A stretch of 64,000 bases of DNA from Moritella viscosa. Its GTDB lineage: Bacteria; Pseudomonadota; Gammaproteobacteria; Enterobacterales; Moritellaceae. Numbering within the stretch: position 1 is the first letter of the stretch; every line of letters begins with the position of its first letter. Below the pieces are notes generated by a model. It searched no databases and was not told the origin of the DNA. It saw nothing but the letters and a program-made list of their open reading frames with translations. Shown piece after piece: positions 27,556 to 35,639 of this stretch. Position numbers and translations under genes: made by a program. Location of the stretch: NCBI GenBank assembly GCA_000953735.1, contig LN554852.1, positions 1,437,846 through 1,501,845 of the forward strand. The letters run 5' to 3'.

Positions 27556-28627
27556 GGGCCATGCCAGTGCACAAACATACCTTGGTTATATGTACGATGA
27601 AGGACTGGGTGTTAAGCAAAGTGACTATGAAGCAGTAAATTGGTATAGCAAAGCAGCTGCACAGGGTTATGCCCAAGCGCAATATAATCTTGGAGTCATG
27701 TATAGAAATGGACATGGTGTTGCTCTGAATTACAGCGCAGCCGTGAGTTGGTATCGTAAAGCTGCTGAGCAAGGTTACGCAGAAGCGCAAACAAGCCTTG
27801 GCTATATGTACGACAAAGGACTTGGTCTCACCCTGAGTCACAGTAAAGCGCTAATTTGGTATCAGGAGGCGGCTGAGCAAGGTTATGCCAGAGCGCAAAT
27901 AAACCTTGGTTGGATGTACGAAGAAGGACTTGGTGTTGAGCAGAGTTACAGTGACGCGGTGAATTGGTATCGTAAGGCTGCTGGGCAGGGTTATGCTCTA
28001 GCGCAAAATAACCTTGGTGTAATGTATGAAGAAGGACTTGGTGTTGAGCAGAGTTACAGTGAAGCGGTGAATTGGTATCGTAAGGCAGCTGAGCAAGGTA
28101 ATGCCAGAGCGCAAAATAACCTTGGTGTTATGCATGAATATGGACAAGGTGTCGCTCAGAGTTACAGTGAGGCGGTGAATTGGTATCGTAAGGCATCTGA
28201 GAAAGGTTATGCCAGAGCGCAATATAATCTTGCTTTAATGTACAGGCATGGACATGGCGTTGCTAAGAATTACAGCAAAGCGGTTAATTGGTATCAAAAG
28301 TCGGCTGGTCAGGGTAACGCTTGTGCGCAATCAAACCTTGGTTATATGTACGCAGAAGGATTTGGTGTCACTCGGAGTTACAGCGAGGCGGTGAGCTGGT
28401 ATCGCAAGGCCGCTGAGCAAGGTCATGCTATGGCACAAAATAATCTTGGTTTTATGTATGATGAAGGACATGGTGTTACTCAGAGTCACGGTGACGCATT
28501 GAATTGGTATAGTAAGGCGGCTGAACAGGGGAACTCTGAGGCTCAATTTAGTTTGGGTAAAATGTATGAACACGGATTAGGTGTAACCCAGAGTAAGATC
28601 GAAGCCTTAACTTGGTACCGTAAAGCG

Positions 28628-28635
28628 GCAGAAAA
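28628..28635 (+). repeat. Left 8-bp target site duplication GCAGAAAA of the IS256-family element
   Basis: Identical to 29941-29948 on the other side of the element. Eight-base duplications are normal for IS256-type transposition. Confidence 0.9.
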
Positions 28636-29940
28636 GACCCTGTAAATGATTCTGTGTAATTACCATTTTAGAGATGATCTTTTAATCGGTCTTCAAATTC
28701 AATGATAAAACGATTCATGGCTGCTTTCCAGTTATGGATCGGCATCGACCACTTTTTTGAAGCTGAACGGATCGCTAAATACACTACTTTTTTAGCTGAA
28801 TCATCGCTTGGAAATACCTTCCTATTCTTGATTGCTTTACGTATAACGCTGTTAAGTGATTCAATGGCGTTCGTTGTGTAAATCGCTTTTCTGATATCCT
28901 TAGGATATCTGAAAAACGTATTTAAGTTCTCCCAATTGCTAATCCATGACTTTGATATTTGTGGATATTTATCATCCCAGCGTTCTGAAAACGCATCTCG
29001 TTCCATTAACGCTATATCTTCAGTATCTGCTTGGTAAATTCGTTTTAGGTCTGCCGTTACCGCCTTGTAGTCTTTCCAGGATACAAATCGTAGTGAATTT
29101 CTAATCATATGAACGATACAAAGCTGGATATGAGTTTCAGGGTAAACTGTATTAATTGCATCTGGAAAGCTTTTCAGGCCATCTACACACGCGATTAGGA
29201 TGTCTTCGACACCTCTATTCTGTAACTCTGTTAATACATTCAGCCAAAATTTAGCACCTTCATTCTCAGCGAACCACAAGCCTAACAGCTCTTTTTCACC
29301 GTCAAGGTTTATGGCTAAAGCAAGAAATACGGCTTTGTTAATTACGTGATTGTCTTGGCGTATTTTAACGACTATGCAATCTAAATAAACGATAGGATAG
29401 ATGCTATCTAGCGGCCTATTTTGCCACTCGTTTACTTCTTCAATGACAGCATTGGTTACTTTTGATATGAGGGTTGGAGAGATATCCGCATTGTACATTT
29501 CTTTAAATGAATCAACTATATCACGTGTTGTCATTCCTCGAGCATAGAGACTCAGGATCTTATCATCCATCGACGTAAAACGAGTTTGGTTTTTCTTGAC
29601 CAGCTTCGGTTCAAAGCTACCCTCGCGATCTCTGGGTGTATCAAGTTCAAATTGGCCATCTTCAGTTTTTAGTGTTTTGGAAGAATGTCCATTTCGGTAA
29701 TTTCGCGAGGTATCTTTCTGGTTTTTTTCATAACCCAGATGGTCATCTAGCTCCGCATTGAGCGCAGCTTCAACGGTTATTTTAGTTAGCATTTGACTAA
29801 AATCGAGGAGGTCTTGTTGAGATTTCAAGCCTTTTGCGGCTTCCTTTGCAAAGGCTTCAAGTTCTTGCTTTGTCATAATTACCTATCCTTAATATGATTA
29901 AGTTAATGATAGGCAATTACACAGATTTCGGGACAGGGTC
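28636..29940 (-). mobile_element. Intact IS256-family insertion sequence
   Basis: 1305 bp. Both ends begin, reading inward, with GACCCTGT and also share CTGTGTAATT at bases 16-25 (imperfect 29-bp terminal inverted repeats). It encodes one full-length transposase and is bounded by identical GCAGAAAA duplications. All parts look functional, which points to a recent insertion. Confidence 0.93.
28668..29876 (-). CDS. IS256-family transposase
   Basis: A 402-residue mutator-type transposase, full length for the family. The DDE catalytic residues are in VYLDCIVVKIR (first Asp), ACVDGLKSFPDAI (second Asp) and TTNAIESLNSVIRKA (Glu). The N-terminal region with LTKITVEAALNAELDDHLGYEK and RNGHSSKTLKTEDG is typical for IS256 proteins. 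The reading frame is unbroken and fits within the inverted repeats. It moves the element by copy-out circle formation as known for the family. Confidence 0.96.
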   Translation of the reverse strand: MTKQELEAFAKEAAKGLKSQQDLLDFSQMLTKITVEAALNAELDDHLGYEKNQKDTSRNYRNGHSSKTLKTEDGQFELDTPRDREGSFEPKLVKKNQTRFTSMDDKILSLYARGMTTRDIVDSFKEMYNADISPTLISKVTNAVIEEVNEWQNRPLDSIYPIVYLDCIVVKIRQDNHVINKAVFLALAINLDGEKELLGLWFAENEGAKFWLNVLTELQNRGVEDILIACVDGLKSFPDAINTVYPETHIQLCIVHMIRNSLRFVSWKDYKAVTADLKRIYQADTEDIALMERDAFSERWDDKYPQISKSWISNWENLNTFFRYPKDIRKAIYTTNAIESLNSVIRKAIKNRKVFPSDDSAKKVVYLAIRSASKKWSMPIHNWKAAMNRFIIEFEDRLKDHL

Positions 29941-29997
29941 GCAGAAAAAAACCATATTAAAGCTAAAAACAAATTGAAATACTTAGAAGGTATCTAA
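29941..29997 (+). pseudogene. Displaced 3' end of the Sel1 gene beyond the IS
   Basis: Starting with the target duplication GCAGAAAA in the Sel1 frame, the codons after the IS read AEKNHIKAKNKLKYLEGI and stop at 29995-29997. This is the natural C-terminus that the insertion cut off. Removing the IS and one copy of the duplication rejoins it in frame with YRKAAEK. Confidence 0.8.
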
Positions 29998-30221
29998 TAT
30001 CTAAGTCTAACATTTGTAATTAATCAGCCCCCTCATGCGGGGCTATTATCGCTGATAGCCCAAGCCCTTCAGGTTTATTGAGGCAAGAAATCACAATTTA
30101 CCCAAATCAATTAAGTGGTGCTAATGTTATGGAGTTTCTATCAAAAGGTTTACAAACCTGAACAGAGAATCAATCTACTTTTTCAGCTGACTAAAGTTGG
30201 CAACGAGAATATTAAAATCGC

Positions 30222-30274
30222 CTGGTGATGAAGTTTAAGAGCAACATAACAAAAGCATGTTGCGCAATCACCAG
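30222..30274. repeat. Nested inverted repeats
   Basis: Outer arms CTGGTGAT (30222-30229) and ATCACCAG (30267-30274) enclose inner arms GCAACAT (30241-30247) and ATGTTGC (30256-30262). In RNA or single strand they give a long two-part hairpin. Origin unknown. Confidence 0.6.
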
Positions 30275-30285
30275 CGGTTACACTG

Positions 30286-30310
30286 AAAAAAGACTGAACG
30301 AATCCAGCCT
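30286..30310 (-). terminator. Terminator of the secreted-protein gene at 30396
   Basis: On the minus strand AGGCTG, loop GATTCGTT, CAGTCT (one G-U pair), then TTTTT. It is 86 bp past the stop of the gene. Confidence 0.6.
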
Positions 30311-30395
30311 TTTATTCGGTATGTTTTAAGTTAGTGCTGTCCTTGCTCGGCAATCCCCACTTATTTCAAGGGCAAGATCTGATGCTACCAAATAA

Positions 30396-30824
30396 TCAAT
30401 CAAGTACGTCCATATAAAGCGCTGGCATACATGAACTCACCACTGGTATAATAACGCTATGTATTTCATAAGTTGTCATTCCTACAAAACCCCATTGGTT
30501 TCTGTTTTTATTTTTAATTGCCTCAGTAGTGGTCGCTACGAAATCCATTGCTCCAGCTCTATCATATACATCAGTATTCTTAGACTTATCCATTAACATT
30601 TCTGCAATATGCATTTCACGTGATTGCTGCAAATGACCATGATTGTACTCACCAGGAATTTCTTCAAAAATGTCACGATAAACATCAAAAAAGATCTTAG
30701 ACATTCCATTAATACAAACTTTCCAAGGATCAACATTATCATTTGCTGATGCAGGTAGAGCTGCACCAATTGACAGTGCGATTGTAATTACAGATTTTAA
30801 AATTACATTTTTCATCGATTTCAT
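30396..30824 (-). CDS. Secreted protein of unknown function
   Basis: 142 residues with a clear signal peptide (MKSMKNVILKSVITIALSIGAALPASA, cleavage before NDN). The mature part of about 115 residues has three cysteines, helices and no family I know. ATG 30824 has GGAATGAAATCG before it, while ATG 30815 (MKN) is an alternative. It stands alone next to the IS-disturbed region in an AT-rich patch, with its own terminator. Likely periplasmic; role unknown. Confidence 0.6.
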   Translation of the reverse strand: MKSMKNVILKSVITIALSIGAALPASANDNVDPWKVCINGMSKIFFDVYRDIFEEIPGEYNHGHLQQSREMHIAEMLMDKSKNTDVYDRAGAMDFVATTTEAIKNKNRNQWGFVGMTTYEIHSVIIPVVSSCMPALYMDVLD

Positions 30825-31355
30825 TCCTTTGAATTCATGCTAATTAAGGCTTTTCCAATTAATCTTACTGATTCTAATAAAACTATTTATTGAAATGATA
30901 AGAGTTAATTCAATGTCTAATCACAGTAAGTGATGTAAATAAAGATTAGTATTATCAGGTGCTTAAAGTGTGATTAACTAGTGTTAATGAAAAGCATAGG
31001 TTGATCTAGTTTAAGTATAACGGTTTTAGATTCAGCTATTTCCCTAATTGATTGTTCATTCTACCTATTTAACGATGTCATTCCGGCACACGTCAATGTG
31101 TAGTGGAATTAGCGTATATCATCCCCACTGAAATATGCGAATGGTAATTTTTATCATATTTGATGTGTGTCAAATAATGAGCTTATATTGGCGGTATTGA
31201 CTGGTTTTTGTGTTTTTTATTTTGTTATCATTCTGCTATTGGTGTGGTTATTAGCGCTAACTTCTTCTCTTGGTGGTTGGGGCGTTTTCTACCATTTTCG
31301 ATAAATTTTGAATTAAAAATATTAATTCGTGTTGTAAAATCCACTACGAGGTTAT
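30825..31355. other. AT-rich divergent intergenic region
   Basis: 531 bp between two divergent exported-protein genes. It must contain their promoters. An imperfect hairpin (ATTCC...GGAAT) lies near 31080-31110. No supported ORF: the frame from 31208 is low complexity and overlaps the next gene. Confidence 0.5.
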
Positions 31356-32054
31356 ATGAAACAGATCATCAGAAGTATTTCAATCTCTATTCTCTTTAGT
31401 TTGCTCGTTGCATGTGGTAGTGATTCGAGTACCACTACTGCTAGTGGCACTGATACTACTAGTATTAACCATAAGTCGATATTGAAATCGGGCTTTTATA
31501 AGGCAACAAGTGGTGGAAGCTATTTGGGACTCGTATCAAAAAATGAAATTAAAATTAAGGGTCAAGACGGTATTTTAGAAATATCAATAAATACATCAAA
31601 ACAAAGTATCACAGGGTCAGGACATTTTTTTATTAATGGTAAGCGTGGAAGTTTAAAGGTAACAGGTAGTTTTAATAATGAAAATAATGGGTCTATGTTA
31701 GATCTACATTTTATTGATAATAAAATTTTACCGGAAAATATTAAATTTAGGATGTGGTCGGATATAACTAATAAAGGGGCAAGTTTAGAACAAATAAAAG
31801 GTAAATATACTACTGTAAATCAAAACATTGATTTGGAGATAAGTGCTTTAGGAACAATCAAAGGGCACAGTCAAGATGGTTGTGATTATACTGGTGATGT
31901 CGAAATACCAGATCCAAAAATAAATATATATAAAATATATTTTACAATGAAAAATTGCACATCTGCCGGGGAATATACTGCACTGGCATCTTTTCTAAAT
32001 GAGAATGAATTAGTGACGATAGGTAAAAATAATAGCTATAAAATCTATAAATAA
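31356..32054 (+). CDS. Lipoprotein of unknown function
   Basis: 232 residues. The signal sequence ends in the lipobox LVAC followed by GSDSS, so it should be lipidated. Ser after Gly at +2/+3 suggests outer-membrane sorting. A Ser/Thr-rich linker (about residues 25-40) leads to a beta-rich domain with strands such as YLGLVSKNEIKIKG, plus two later cysteines (GCDY, KNCTS) that may form a disulfide. GAGG lies 8 bases before ATG. It has no family that I recognise. Codon use is very AT-rich compared with the metabolic genes nearby, suggesting an accessory origin. Confidence 0.65.
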   Translation: MKQIIRSISISILFSLLVACGSDSSTTTASGTDTTSINHKSILKSGFYKATSGGSYLGLVSKNEIKIKGQDGILEISINTSKQSITGSGHFFINGKRGSLKVTGSFNNENNGSMLDLHFIDNKILPENIKFRMWSDITNKGASLEQIKGKYTTVNQNIDLEISALGTIKGHSQDGCDYTGDVEIPDPKINIYKIYFTMKNCTSAGEYTALASFLNENELVTIGKNNSYKIYK

Positions 32055-32278
32055 TCTGAAATTGATTTTAAGTATTACTTTTGGAGTGATGATGATCATG
32101 GAAGATCATTATTAAAAATGAAAGAAACAGGAAATCATAGAGGTAAAGCATTCGATACGACTTAATTGTTCACAAATAATTTATAGTCGGTGAATGGAAT
32201 AAACGCTACTTTTAAGGTTATGAATTATCTTGATTTTACAAGTAGGTTAACGCCTAGTATGTATAATTATTTATTAGA

Positions 32279-32644
32279 CTACGCATTAGCAAGCCAATCC
32301 AATGCTAAACGACGGTCATTGAATATTTTTATATTCCAGGGCATTGGCCTAGGAACATCCACAAGACTTTCTGTACATTTTTTTGTGACAGAGCTATAAG
32401 CAACTACGGCCATTGAACCTATTTGAACTAGTGTGGCTAAATGTTGCTGAGCTTCAAAGGTATAGGTGTATTGATGGACTTTATTGATTAACAGATTAAA
32501 AGGGTGTTCAAGTTTGGAGAGTAAAAATTCATGGTATTCTCCAACCATTTCTAAATCCATCTCAATATCATTGTCGACTATCACTTCAGCTAAATTTGGC
32601 TTCAATATAATTATTTCACCAAACGATAATTTATATTTAGACAT
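32279..32644 (-). CDS. Small STAS/SpoIIAA-like protein (putative)
   Basis: 121 residues, cytoplasmic. The pattern of alternating strands and helices and stretches such as FNLLINKVHQYTYTFEAQQ and NIKIFNDRRLALDWL resembles small SpoIIAA-like/STAS-fold proteins of marine bacteria, which bind partners or ligands. This is a fold-level impression, not a family match. It stands alone on the minus strand; the upstream gap to 32961 is divergent with an EAL-HDOD gene. Confidence 0.5.
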   Translation of the reverse strand: MSKYKLSFGEIIILKPNLAEVIVDNDIEMDLEMVGEYHEFLLSKLEHPFNLLINKVHQYTYTFEAQQHLATLVQIGSMAVVAYSSVTKKCTESLVDVPRPMPWNIKIFNDRRLALDWLANA

Positions 32645-32960
32645 TAGGATCCATCCCTGTTAATTATCAATAAAGAAAACATATAATTGATTCTATTATT
32701 ATTTTTGTTTACAGCAAGAAAAGCAATACTATTTTTTGAAAAGTTGTGACGCAACTGAGAAATAAAAATAATATGATATATAATTATCGTTTCTGATTAA
32801 AAATGTCGGCAGAATAGACCACATATTGACTATTTACCAAGACGCCTACACTACAAATAGGTATTTTGATAGTAATATCAAGTAAGATTTAGCTTATTTT
32901 TGATAATAACGATACAATGCTCACAATATTGTAGGGTTTTGTATAAAAAGGTAATAACGC
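32645..32960. other. Divergent intergenic region, nothing recognised
   Basis: 316 bp, AT-rich, between the STAS-like gene and the EAL-HDOD gene. I see no clear hairpin, operator or ORF. Confidence 0.5.
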
Positions 32961-34163
32961 ATGTATTCGTACGTAGCCAGACAACCGATCTTAGATACTG
33001 ATAAAAATACCATTGGGTATGAGCTGCTATTTCGGGATGGTCCAAAAAATTCGTTTCCGGATATAGATGCAGAGCAGGCAACCAGTCGGTTGCTATCAGA
33101 TCAGTTTATGAATTCATGTTACAATACGACAGGGAATAAACTTGCTTTTATCAATTTTCCATACAGCAGTTTAATCAGTTTAATACCGACTTTACTTTCC
33201 AAAGATAAACTCATTATTGAGATTCTGGAAGATTGCGAACCAACGGATGAACTGTTCCAAGCGGTCATTATTTTTCATCAAAAGGGCTACAAGATGGCTC
33301 TTGATGATTTTATTCCAGACTCTCGCTGGAATAGATTCCTACCTTACATCGATTTTATTAAGTTTGATATTCAACTTTTCCCACTCTCTGAGGCAAAGTC
33401 TTTTATTCATAATAATCTCCACCATAAGATTAAATTTTTAGCTGAAAAAGTAGAGACTTACGAAGAATTTCAACAGGCAAAACAAATTGGATTTGATTAC
33501 TTCCAAGGTTATTTCTTTAGTAAACCAGAGATGTTACAACAACGGGTTATTGAGCCATCAGAACTGGTCACATTGCAATTGTGCTCTGAAATATCTACTC
33601 CAGAACTGGATTATGATGCGATAGAAAAATTGATAGCCAGCGATGTTACCTTGTCTTATAAACTTCTTAAATATGTAAATGCATCATCTGTCATTAGCAA
33701 AGCCATCACCTCATTTAAACATGCTCTGATTTATCTAGGACAGGATAAGCTGCGCCGGTTTATTTCTTTAATGACAGCCGCTCATGCCAATCAGCATAAA
33801 CCTCAGTCTCTATATGTTCTATCTATCCAACGGGCGCGAATTTGTGAACAACTCGTTATTAAAGGAGCATTTAAAGTAGAGCCAAATCAAGCCTTTTTAA
33901 TGGGGATGTTTTCTTTGCTAGATGCTTTATTGGATAAACCTTTGTCTCAGCTTTTAACTAATTTACCCCTCAGTGAGGAACTTAAATTAGCATTGAACGA
34001 AGGTAAAGGAGAGCTTGGGCACTTGCTTAATGCAGTAAAAGCCTATGAGAACGCCGACTGGGAACAAGTCAATAATCATTGTAATGTACTTGGTATTTCG
34101 GAAGAGCTCTTTGCCAGTCAGTATGCTGAGTCGCTCCAATGGGGCGATGATTTCACCATCTAA
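32961..34163 (+). CDS. EAL and HDOD domain signalling protein (YuxH-type)
   Basis: 400 residues. It has an N-terminal EAL-like domain (about 1-200) followed by an HDOD domain (about 200-390). In the EAL part the metal and substrate landmarks are mostly kept in modified form: YELLFR in place of EAL, LDDF, FIKFD, AEKVET and YFQGYFFSKP. It may therefore bind or slowly cleave cyclic di-GMP. HDOD domains lack the HD metal site and serve signalling; the segment SYKLLKYVNAS is typical. It is monocistronic. Its output is unknown; such proteins often affect motility or biofilm. Confidence 0.85.
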   Translation: MYSYVARQPILDTDKNTIGYELLFRDGPKNSFPDIDAEQATSRLLSDQFMNSCYNTTGNKLAFINFPYSSLISLIPTLLSKDKLIIEILEDCEPTDELFQAVIIFHQKGYKMALDDFIPDSRWNRFLPYIDFIKFDIQLFPLSEAKSFIHNNLHHKIKFLAEKVETYEEFQQAKQIGFDYFQGYFFSKPEMLQQRVIEPSELVTLQLCSEISTPELDYDAIEKLIASDVTLSYKLLKYVNASSVISKAITSFKHALIYLGQDKLRRFISLMTAAHANQHKPQSLYVLSIQRARICEQLVIKGAFKVEPNQAFLMGMFSLLDALLDKPLSQLLTNLPLSEELKLALNEGKGELGHLLNAVKAYENADWEQVNNHCNVLGISEELFASQYAESLQWGDDFTI

Positions 34164-34627
34164 TTGTGACATTGTGAACTCCAAGGGGGATAGATAGAAT
34201 TACCAGACTTAACGCGAATGATGTTGCATGATAATACCTCGTATCCATTTGATATATTAGAACTCTTCTATTTTATTATTATTCTATTCTTTATCCATCG
34301 GCTTTATAACACGCCTAGCGCCATAATATCCAATAAATAACGGCCTATACGGGTTTTGTTTCTTCAGACTTGTCTAGTATGTAGCTAGCTTTGGTTGTGT
34401 GCAAAATATTTGGCGATGTATATGGCCGGAATGAGACCGTTTAATTATTCAAAAATTATTTATATCCAGCGAACCAGTAGATGGTAATTTCTCATAACTG
34501 TAAAGTTGATTTCACTTTGATTTGTCAAAAAACATAGTGATAACATTGTTTATAAGTTAGCATGCAAAACAATCTATGAGAATGATAATCATTCTCGTTA
34601 CGTGGTTGTTAATGATTTGGTTTGTGT
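34164..34627. other. Intergenic region with Fur box before the SbmA-TonB operon
   Basis: About 460 bp, no ORF called. The right end carries the Fur box at 34577-34597; the rest shows nothing recognisable. Confidence 0.55.
34577..34597. promoter_or_regulatory. Fur box
   Basis: Core GAATGATAATCATTC within a longer inverted repeat (TGAGAATGATAATCATTCTC), close to the Fur consensus GATAATGATAATCATTATC. It is about 35 bp before the first gene of the transporter operon, so iron repression is expected. Confidence 0.85.
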
Positions 34628-35638
34628 ATGTTTCGTTGTTTCTTTTTGAATAAAAAATGGTTTCTCTGGTCGGTATACGGGACGACAGCTGTTGTATTGA
34701 TCAATTGGCTTCGAGTCGGCGTGGATGTGGAATTAAACTATTGGAATGGTGAATTTTACGATCTTTTACAATCTGCACTTGTTTCACCTAATGCCGTCTC
34801 TATTCATGATTTCAAAGACATAATAATCGACGTTTTTAAGCTCACTACTGTCTATGTGGTGATTTCTGTTGTTGTTGATTACTTTATTAGGCATTGGATA
34901 TTTCGTTGGCGCTGCGCGATGAATGAATATTATGTCTCGCATTGGAGTTTGATCCGTCATGTTGAAGGGGCAAGCCAACGGATCCAAGAGGACACAATGA
35001 GATTCGCTAAACTTGTCGAGGATTTGGGGATTAGTATCCTTAGAAACTTCATGACCTTGGCTACATTCACTCCGCTACTTTGGGAGTTTTCCAAAAAGGT
35101 AAAAGTGATCCCATTTTTCGGTGAAGTTAATCACTCAATGGTGATCGTGGCGGTAGTATCATCTTTCGGTGGTATGGCGTTTCTTATGTATGTAGGGCGA
35201 AAACTCCCCGGGCTTGAATACCACAATCAGCGTGTGGAGGCTGCATACCGCAAAGAACTTGTTCTCGGTGAAGATGATCCCAATAAGGGACAGCCCGAGA
35301 CAATACAAGCGCTATTCAGTCACGTTCGTCAGAATTATTTCAATATGTATCGTGCTTATTTGATGTTCGATAGTTTTTCTAGTGCTTACGGGAAGTATTC
35401 AGAACTTACCGTTTATATCGTCATGATCCCTACAATTTTACAAGCTGCTATCACTTTAGGCGTCTTGAAACAAATCACTTCATCTTATTCCAAGGTTGAA
35501 GATTCTCTCCGTTTTTTAATCCGTCGCTGGTCGAGCTGCGTCGAATTAATGTCGATCTATAAGCGTCTACGAGCATTCGAAACGCAAATAGAAAATGTTG
35601 CCATCGGGCAAAAAGTCACACAAACAGAGTTGGAATAA
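34628..35638 (+). CDS. SbmA/BacA-family inner-membrane transporter, N-terminally short
   Basis: About 336 residues against about 406 in E. coli SbmA. The first membrane helices of SbmA appear to be missing. The conserved core is clear: NYWNGEFYDLLQSAL, FRWRCAMNEYYVSHW, HVEGASQRIQEDTMRFA, LPGLEYHNQRVEAAYRKELV and ELMSIYKRLRAFE. SbmA/BacA proteins are proton-driven importers of peptides and peptide-like antibiotics. A Fur box precedes the gene and a TonB receptor follows 1 bp after the stop, so here the cargo may be a siderophore or metal-peptide. The start is uncertain (TTG 34622 or ATG 34628; no strong ribosome site). Confidence 0.85.
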   Translation: MFRCFFLNKKWFLWSVYGTTAVVLINWLRVGVDVELNYWNGEFYDLLQSALVSPNAVSIHDFKDIIIDVFKLTTVYVVISVVVDYFIRHWIFRWRCAMNEYYVSHWSLIRHVEGASQRIQEDTMRFAKLVEDLGISILRNFMTLATFTPLLWEFSKKVKVIPFFGEVNHSMVIVAVVSSFGGMAFLMYVGRKLPGLEYHNQRVEAAYRKELVLGEDDPNKGQPETIQALFSHVRQNYFNMYRAYLMFDSFSSAYGKYSELTVYIVMIPTILQAAITLGVLKQITSSYSKVEDSLRFLIRRWSSCVELMSIYKRLRAFETQIENVAIGQKVTQTELE

Positions 35639-35639
35639 T

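Larger units (their letters stand above)
27331..28645 (+). pseudogene. Sel1-repeat lipoprotein, split by GAGCT expansion and truncated by IS256
   Basis: The GTG at 27331 (after AAAGGA) begins a lipoprotein signal with lipobox VLSGC, then a first Sel1-like unit (EYNLANNYYYGDGVIQNYSKA). A run of GAGCT units at 27526-27555 then creates an in-frame TGA and shifts the frame. From 27556 another frame carries about ten more Sel1 repeats (pattern A-Q-x-x-L-G-x-M-Y-x-x-G-x-G-V, then W-Y-x-K-A-A). With a single GAGCT unit the two parts join perfectly as KSAELGHASAQTYLGYMY. The last codons KTL-stop come from the inserted IS. Sel1 proteins are protein-binding solenoids, and an exported one may act in envelope stress or interactions. 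As read, only a 68-residue fragment or an unsignalled C-part could be made. Confidence 0.75.
29998..30395. other. Non-coding, hairpin-rich region after the Sel1 gene
   Basis: About 400 bp without a supported gene. It contains an AGCCCC/GGGGCT hairpin near 30026-30043 (perhaps the original Sel1 terminator), nested inverted repeats at 30222-30274, and a minus-strand terminator at 30286-30310. Confidence 0.55.

Noticed and set aside
27479-27841. Minus-strand frame across the GAGCT repeat
   Set aside because: Repetitive SAQLS pattern is only the complement of the repeat and of Sel1 units.
30120-30235. Possible transposase remnant (frame reading LWSFYQKVYKPEQRINLLFQ)
   Set aside because: A 33-codon frame without a family I could name; two stops follow; evidence too thin.
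32190-32399. Plus-strand 69-codon frame
   Set aside because: Overlaps the better-supported minus-strand STAS-like gene and has no own signals.
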